From positions 1 to 47,711 of the forward strand of contig JAOAQY010000094.1 of the NCBI GenBank assembly GCA_025210965.1: DNA of 47,711 nucleotides. The letters run 5' to 3'. This DNA comes from Tissierellales bacterium (GTDB taxonomy: Bacteria; Bacillota; Clostridia; Tissierellales; JAOAQY01). Under the pieces are notes generated by a model. The model searched no databases and was not told where the DNA came from. It saw only the letters and a list, made by a program, of their open reading frames with translations. Positions 45,714-47,711 of the stretch are shown in pieces. How positions within the stretch are numbered: the stretch's first letter is position 1; each line of letters begins with the position of its first letter. The position numbers and the translations under genes were made by a program.

Positions 45714-45734
45714 GTTATAAATTAGATTTATAAC
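45714..45734. promoter_or_regulatory. Dyad in the divergent lipoprotein/LysR region
   Basis: GTTATAAAT and ATTTATAAC form 9-bp arms around TAG. A second overlapping dyad is AATCTA (45708-45713) with TAGATT (45723-45728). LysR-type proteins bind such AT-rich dyads between divergent genes, so this may be the LysR site. The rest of the 307-base stretch 45587-45893 holds promoters only. Confidence 0.5.
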
Positions 45735-45812
45735 ACTTTTGTATATTATTATTAAATTTAATTTAACTTAGTTTACAATTCTTTTCATACAAGTATTCTC
45801 ACCTTATAAATG

Positions 45813-45821
45813 TGTTATAAT
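45813..45821 (+). promoter_or_regulatory. Predicted extended -10 promoter for LysR gene
   Basis: TGTTATAAT is an extended -10 with a perfect TATAAT (45816-45821); the -35 place (45793-45798) is not a good match. It leaves a leader of about 65 bases. Confidence 0.5.
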
Positions 45822-45893
45822 TAGTAGATGACAATTACGATTCAAAAGCTTGACTGCTGTACTTGTTAACTTTATATATTTGAAGGTGATTTT

Positions 45894-46799
45894 ATGGATT
45901 TTAGACAATTAGAAACGTTTATAGAAGTTGTAAATTTGAAAAGCTTTTCAAAAGCTGCAGCCAAGATGTTTTTGACTCAACCAACTGTTACTAATCATAT
46001 ACAGGCATTGGAAAAAGAACTTGGTATGCCTCTATTTAATCGTTCTGGTAAAAAAATATCAACTACTGAAGCTGGTGAAATGCTTTACAATTACGCTATT
46101 GAAATAATTAATATGCGTGATGCTGCACATTTTAATATCAATAAATATCAAGGTAAAATTGAAGGTATTTTGGAAATTAGTTCAAGTACAATTCCCAAAC
46201 AATATGTTTTACCTAAATTGTTAAAAGCTTTTACAAAAGACTTCCCTTATGTTGGGTTCGATATCAGCTCTGGTGATTCTAAAGATGTAATTCAAAGCAT
46301 ACTTGATGGCTATACCAATTTTGGAATAGTAGGAGCTAAGTATCCTTATAAATCATTAAATTACATAGATTTGATGGATGATGAATTAGTCTTAGTAACT
46401 GCTAATAATACTTCTAAATACCCTTGGCCTGCATATAGCGAAGTAGATTTTGAAGATATAAAAGGTCTGAATCTGATTCTTAGAGAAGAAGGTTCTGGAA
46501 CTAGACTTCTAATTGAAGATGCTCTAAAGGAATCTGGACATTCTTTTTCAGATTTTAAAACTCATACTACTATAAGTAATAATGAAACTATAAAGCGTTT
46601 TATAGAATTAGATATGGGTGTTAGCTTCATATCAAAAGTTGCAGTTGAAAGAGAAACCGATTTAGGTGTTTTAAAACCAATATTTATCAAGAATTTAAAT
46701 TTAAAACGAAAATTCTATTTCGTTTATCACTCTAATCGTTATCTTTCTCCACTATCAGAAACATTTAAAAACTTTATAATTGATCACATAGACCAATAA
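45894..46799 (+). CDS. LysR-family regulator, selenium-metabolism type
   Basis: 301 residues: winged-helix DNA-binding domain (about 1-65, MDFRQLETFIEVV, SKAAAKMFLTQPTVTNHIQALE) and a two-lobed ligand-binding domain (about 90-300). The wording of the helix and of the stretch GKIEGILEISSSTIPKQYVLP closely resembles the LysR group that co-occurs with selenocysteine genes, which would fit the selDAB genes in this window; this is from memory of the family. Target and ligand are unknown. ATG with AAGGTGAT ahead. Confidence 0.9.
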   Translation: MDFRQLETFIEVVNLKSFSKAAAKMFLTQPTVTNHIQALEKELGMPLFNRSGKKISTTEAGEMLYNYAIEIINMRDAAHFNINKYQGKIEGILEISSSTIPKQYVLPKLLKAFTKDFPYVGFDISSGDSKDVIQSILDGYTNFGIVGAKYPYKSLNYIDLMDDELVLVTANNTSKYPWPAYSEVDFEDIKGLNLILREEGSGTRLLIEDALKESGHSFSDFKTHTTISNNETIKRFIELDMGVSFISKVAVERETDLGVLKPIFIKNLNLKRKFYFVYHSNRYLSPLSETFKNFIIDHIDQ

Positions 46800-46802
46800 A
46801 CA

Positions 46803-46837
46803 AAACGGATAATAATGAATTACATTATTATCCGTTT
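46803..46837. terminator. Bidirectional terminator between LysR gene and kinase gene
   Basis: AAACGGATAATAATG and CATTATTATCCGTTT pair perfectly over 15 bp around AATTA. It overlaps the 3' end of the convergent kinase gene and can serve both transcripts. Confidence 0.85.
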
Positions 46838-47711
46838 ATTATTTCATATATATTTTTGTAAATAGGCTTAAGCCTTCCATACATCTGCTTGTATACCTTT
46901 TCGTAAAGCTCTTTATAAATTTCTGCCTCACCTGCTTCTGGATAAAAATAGTCTGTTTTTCGTACCATGTTTTTAACAGCATCTTCTGGACTCTCAAAAT
47001 AACCCATTCCAGTAAACAATACCATCGCTGCACCAAGACCTGATGTCTCATGAGTTTGTACTCTATAAATTGGTCTATTTGCCATATTCGCAGAAATTTG
47101 ACAAATCTCATCGCTTTGAGCCCCTCCACCTGATATTGCAATTTCTTCTATAGTATTTCCATTTCTACTTTCTATCATATTCAAACCATCTAATAGTGCG
47201 TATCCAATTCCCTCGACTATTGCCCTATAGATATGGTGTCTCGTATGTATTGCTCCAAATCCTATCATCGCGCCCTTTGCTTCCGGTCTCTTAAGTTCTG
47301 CACCCCAATACGGCTGTATTAATAGTCCATCAGAACCGGGTGGTATTGTTTTAAGTGCCTCATTTAGCAATATTTCAGGCTCTAAATTACGTTCTTTTGC
47401 TAACATAACTTCTTTTTGAGCAAATTCATTTTTAAACCACGAAACCATCCAATATCCACGTCTAACTTGAAATTCCGGATTGTATAGACCAGAAACAACT
47501 GAAGGATATGGTGGTATAAATTTAACAATTTCTTTATACCTATCCATTGTAGTTTGTATAGTAGTAGATGATCCTAACGATATACTAGCCGTATTTTGAT
47601 TCATACAACCATTTCCGTATGTTTCACAACCTTTATCTGAACCTGATGCAATAACTGGTAATCCTTCTGGAATTCCAGTTTCTGAAGAAGCTTGCTTTGT
47701 AACATTTCCTA
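46828..47711 (-). CDS. FGGY-family carbohydrate kinase, N-terminus cut by window edge
   Basis: The 3' part of a sugar or polyol kinase; 294 codons are visible and the frame stays open to the window edge, so the ATG at 47604 is internal. The edge stretch LPVIASGSDKGCETYGNGC is the FGGY phosphate region of the second half; later SGGGAQSDEICQI (the ATP-binding motif) and HETSGLGAAM are typical of glycerol/xylulose/gluconate kinases. Substrate cannot be told without the N-terminal half. Confidence 0.9.
   Translation of the reverse strand, partial: GNVTKQASSETGIPEGLPVIASGSDKGCETYGNGCMNQNTASISLGSSTTIQTTMDRYKEIVKFIPPYPSVVSGLYNPEFQVRRGYWMVSWFKNEFAQKEVMLAKERNLEPEILLNEALKTIPPGSDGLLIQPYWGAELKRPEAKGAMIGFGAIHTRHHIYRAIVEGIGYALLDGLNMIESRNGNTIEEIAISGGGAQSDEICQISANMANRPIYRVQTHETSGLGAAMVLFTGMGYFESPEDAVKNMVRKTDYFYPEAGEAEIYKELYEKVYKQMYGRLKPIYKNIYEIING

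Noticed and set aside
45850-45878. Promoter TTGACT-17-TATATA before the LysR gene
   Set aside because: Its start would fall inside the ribosome site about 9 bases before the ATG, leaving no usable leader; the TATAAT at 45816 is more likely.
46839-47141. 100-codon frame within the sugar kinase in another frame
   Set aside because: Overlaps the well-supported FGGY kinase frame entirely and shows no motif.
46828-47604. A short stand-alone kinase starting at the ATG at 47604
   Set aside because: The frame continues to the window edge with family sequence (SGSDKGCETYGNGC), so the gene is cut by the window and not short.

Overview
The window is a 47.7-kb stretch of an AT-rich bacterial chromosome, almost certainly a low-GC, Gram-positive, anaerobic Clostridia-type Firmicute. 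Signs of this are the L27 N-terminal extension with its Prp protease, the L21 leader, an Rnf complex in the order C-D-G-E-A-B, a selenocysteine system, SpoVR-free but complete mreBCD-mrdA-minCDE cell-shape genes, and strong AGGAGG-type ribosome sites with frequent GTG and TTG starts. It looks like core chromosome: no insertion sequence, phage, CRISPR array or rRNA was seen. Nearly everything reads leftward; only dacF and a LysR gene read rightward.

Region by region (read leftward for the minus genes): 1-7.2 kb holds a two-component system (kinase cut by the left edge) and, upstream of it, comEA-selD-selA-selB. selD contains an in-frame TGA read as selenocysteine with a SECIS-like hairpin. dacF (7.3-8.6 kb) points the other way. 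8.7-13.7 kb is the rplU-prp-rpmA-obg-yhbY-nadD-yqeK-rsfS block with a YheO/DauR-like regulator at its end. 13.7-17.6 kb has RNase G and a radical-SAM pair. 17.8-27 kb is maf-radC-mreBCD-mrdA-minCDE-mgsA, driven by a good promoter at 27.15 kb. 27.2-32.2 kb is the rnf operon with its own perfect -10 promoter and palindromes in the leader. 32.4-36.1 kb is a six-gene redox-sensing type cluster: two DRTGG proteins, two GHKL ATPases, a PHP protein and a degenerate [FeFe]-hydrogenase-like protein. 36.2-42.1 kb has an EamA transporter, tRNA-Leu(GAG), a solitary peptide-binding lipoprotein, coaE and polA. 42.2-45.6 kb is an ECF sigma factor, its ZAS-DUF4349 anti-sigma protein, a SIMPL-domain protein and a coiled-coil lipoprotein. 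The right end has a LysR regulator of the kind linked to selenium metabolism and a sugar kinase cut by the edge.

The most interesting points are: the selenocysteine-containing SelD; a SelB whose GTPase G4 motif reads TKKN instead of TKxD; a DNA polymerase I whose 5'-nuclease and proofreading residues have both gone; the hydrogenase-like sensor cluster beside rnf, which retains all four cluster-binding cysteines but has histidine in place of the proton-relay cysteine; and an ECF promoter that fits autoregulation exactly. All functions are read from motifs by eye; no database search was possible.
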